A stretch of DNA of 35,340 bases from Woeseiaceae bacterium. GTDB taxonomy: Bacteria; Pseudomonadota; Gammaproteobacteria; Steroidobacterales; Woeseiaceae. The notes under the pieces were generated by a model. It was not told the DNA's origin. It did not search any database and saw only the letters and a list, made by a program, of their open reading frames with translations. Shown piece by piece: positions 34,181-35,340 of the stretch. The stretch is from positions 1 to 35,340 of the forward strand of contig JAJFKP010000033.1 in NCBI GenBank assembly GCA_021773135.1, written 5' to 3'. The translations under genes were made by a program, and so were the position numbers. How positions within the stretch are numbered: the first letter of the stretch is position 1; every line of letters begins with the position of its first letter.

Positions 34181-35185
34181 ATGAATAAATTTACAGCGGT
34201 TTTCGGTTGTGCAGTAGTAGTTCTTGCCGGCTGCGGTGGCGGCGGTGGTGGAGGGGCCGTTCCAAGCGCGGCCATGGTTGCTGATACGCCATTGCCAAGC
34301 CAGCCTGCAACCGGAACGATTAATTCGGGTAGCGTGCTGACGGTCGCAGGACGCACCGTCAACGCAGCGCTCCAATCCGGCAGTTTCGGCGACATTGCCA
34401 GTTTTGTCGGGCTGACAACGGTCGCATCGAGCGGGCCAGGAAAAATCGGGTCTGGCGCGATTGCAAAACCCGGTGGATCCAACGGCTGGTCGCAGGTACC
34501 GTTCGGTCCCGAGACCACGCGTTGCGAGGTAGACGGTTCGGTAACGGTTTCCGGCGATATTGCTAATCCCCTAACGGTCACTGAGGGCGATTTTCTCGAT
34601 TACGAATGGGATAACTGCAACGACGGCTTGAACCAGGTTGTTGACGGCTTCATCGGTATGACCTTTACCGAGTTCGACGGAAATCTGCTGTCCGGACGAA
34701 TTCTGCTGGGAATCGCGCTCGACCTGGAGAACTTTCAGGTTATAGAAGACGGGGCAGTCGATGTCACCGATGGCGGTATGTCGCTCACGATTGACTCCCG
34801 CACGCCTCCCAACACGATCGTTACGACGCGTGGCAGCTTACTGGTTGTCACGAACGACGCGGGTGCCGAGACGCTGACCAATTTCTCGAGCACGGTAACC
34901 GAAAATACGAGTGCAGCGCCGAGCGGCTTCAACACCGATGTAACGGGGACAATGTCCAGCACCTTGTTCAGCGGCGATGTCAATTACGAGATGGCGGCGC
35001 CGTACCTGTCAACCGGCGATGACTATCCTTATGCCGGAGAAATGGTCGTGACCGGTACGAGCAACGCCACCATCAGGATCATTGCGTTAAGCGCAGCGAG
35101 CGTAAGAATCCAGGCAGACTATGACGGCGATGGCGCGCCCGATGCGACTATCGATACGACCTGGAACGCGCTGATCGGTGGCTAG
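34181..35185 (+). CDS. Lipoprotein of unknown function
   Basis: A 334-residue protein from ATG 34181, chosen over ATG 34166 because GGGGA lies 8 bases before it and it opens a compact lipoprotein signal ending V-L-A-G-C. The Cys is followed by a run of Gly, a flexible linker typical of surface lipoproteins. The rest is Thr, Ser, Asp and Gly rich with alternating beta-strand patterns and Asp-rich turns, including D-Y-D-G-D-G-A-P-D near the C-terminus, a calcium-loop-like segment. I recognise no family. It is probably an outer-membrane beta-rich protein. Confidence 0.85.
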   Translation: MNKFTAVFGCAVVVLAGCGGGGGGGAVPSAAMVADTPLPSQPATGTINSGSVLTVAGRTVNAALQSGSFGDIASFVGLTTVASSGPGKIGSGAIAKPGGSNGWSQVPFGPETTRCEVDGSVTVSGDIANPLTVTEGDFLDYEWDNCNDGLNQVVDGFIGMTFTEFDGNLLSGRILLGIALDLENFQVIEDGAVDVTDGGMSLTIDSRTPPNTIVTTRGSLLVVTNDAGAETLTNFSSTVTENTSAAPSGFNTDVTGTMSSTLFSGDVNYEMAAPYLSTGDDYPYAGEMVVTGTSNATIRIIALSAASVRIQADYDGDGAPDATIDTTWNALIGG

Positions 35186-35340
35186 TGTCTATTCTGACAA
35201 ACGTGCGTCTCCGGGAGTAAATTCTCGAGTCTGACCGGATATTGAAATCCGGGCAGGCGCTCGATTCCAGTCCGATTAACTGCGTGCGAGATATCGGTAG
35301 ACGGGCCATGAGACAGCCACCATCAACACAGCATAGACCG
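35186..35340. other. 3' end of the window
   Basis: No gene, terminator hairpin or repeat is evident in these 155 bases. Confidence 0.4.

Noticed and set aside
1-35340. tRNA, rRNA, CRISPR arrays, insertion sequences and integrases
   Set aside because: None was seen on either strand; the only mobile-DNA hint is one REP-like palindrome.

Overview
The window reads as bacterial chromosome, most likely a marine gammaproteobacterium. Genes are closely packed with ordinary Shine-Dalgarno sites. There are many lipoprotein and Tat/Sec-exported enzymes, an iron superoxide dismutase, a LemA/DUF3137 pair and DUF3179, DUF4124 and DUF1704 proteins. The overall look resembles Woeseiales-type sediment bacteria, but that placement is inference, since no rRNA or tRNA gene is present.

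Positions 1 to about 10.2 kb are a natural-product region. It begins inside a type I polyketide synthase (malonyl-type AT, KR, ACP) with an acidic C-terminal tail. A one-module NRPS (TubC-type docking domain, C, A, T, TE) overlaps it by 4 bp. The A-domain pocket reads DAFFLGVTFK, close to isoleucine codes. The terminal TE has Cys, Glu and Ser where Ser, Asp and His are expected. Next comes a separately transcribed 61-residue Gly-Gly repeat peptide with its own Shine-Dalgarno site, candidate promoter and strong terminator. After it lies an asparagine-synthetase-like enzyme that lacks the glutaminase cysteine. The peptide plus ATP-dependent ligase-like enzyme is the best candidate here for an undescribed system, either a RiPP-like pair or tailoring attached to the PKS/NRPS line.

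From 10.3 to 20.4 kb there is a lipoprotein with cadherin/PKD-like domains and seven RCC1 repeats, then DUF3179, a small membrane-anchored protein, sodB, an exported creatininase-like protein and a DUF4124 protein. Two divergently transcribed Tat-exported PLP enzymes follow (MalY/PatB-like and class V), then a cupin and an aminoglycoside-phosphotransferase-fold kinase.

From 20.5 to 35.2 kb there is a gamma-glutamyltransferase lipoprotein, a phospholipase D-like protein, a probable frameshifted membrane-protein gene, a LemA - DUF3137 - membrane protein operon, and an NHL-repeat protein like peptidyl-hydroxyglycine amidating lyase. These are followed by an M20-family protein with most metal ligands apparently replaced, a second GGT-family lipoprotein with an altered substrate pocket, a DUF1704 metallopeptidase and a lipoprotein of unknown function. 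A recurring theme is exported handling of peptides and amino acids, with several enzymes whose family-defining active-site residues have changed.
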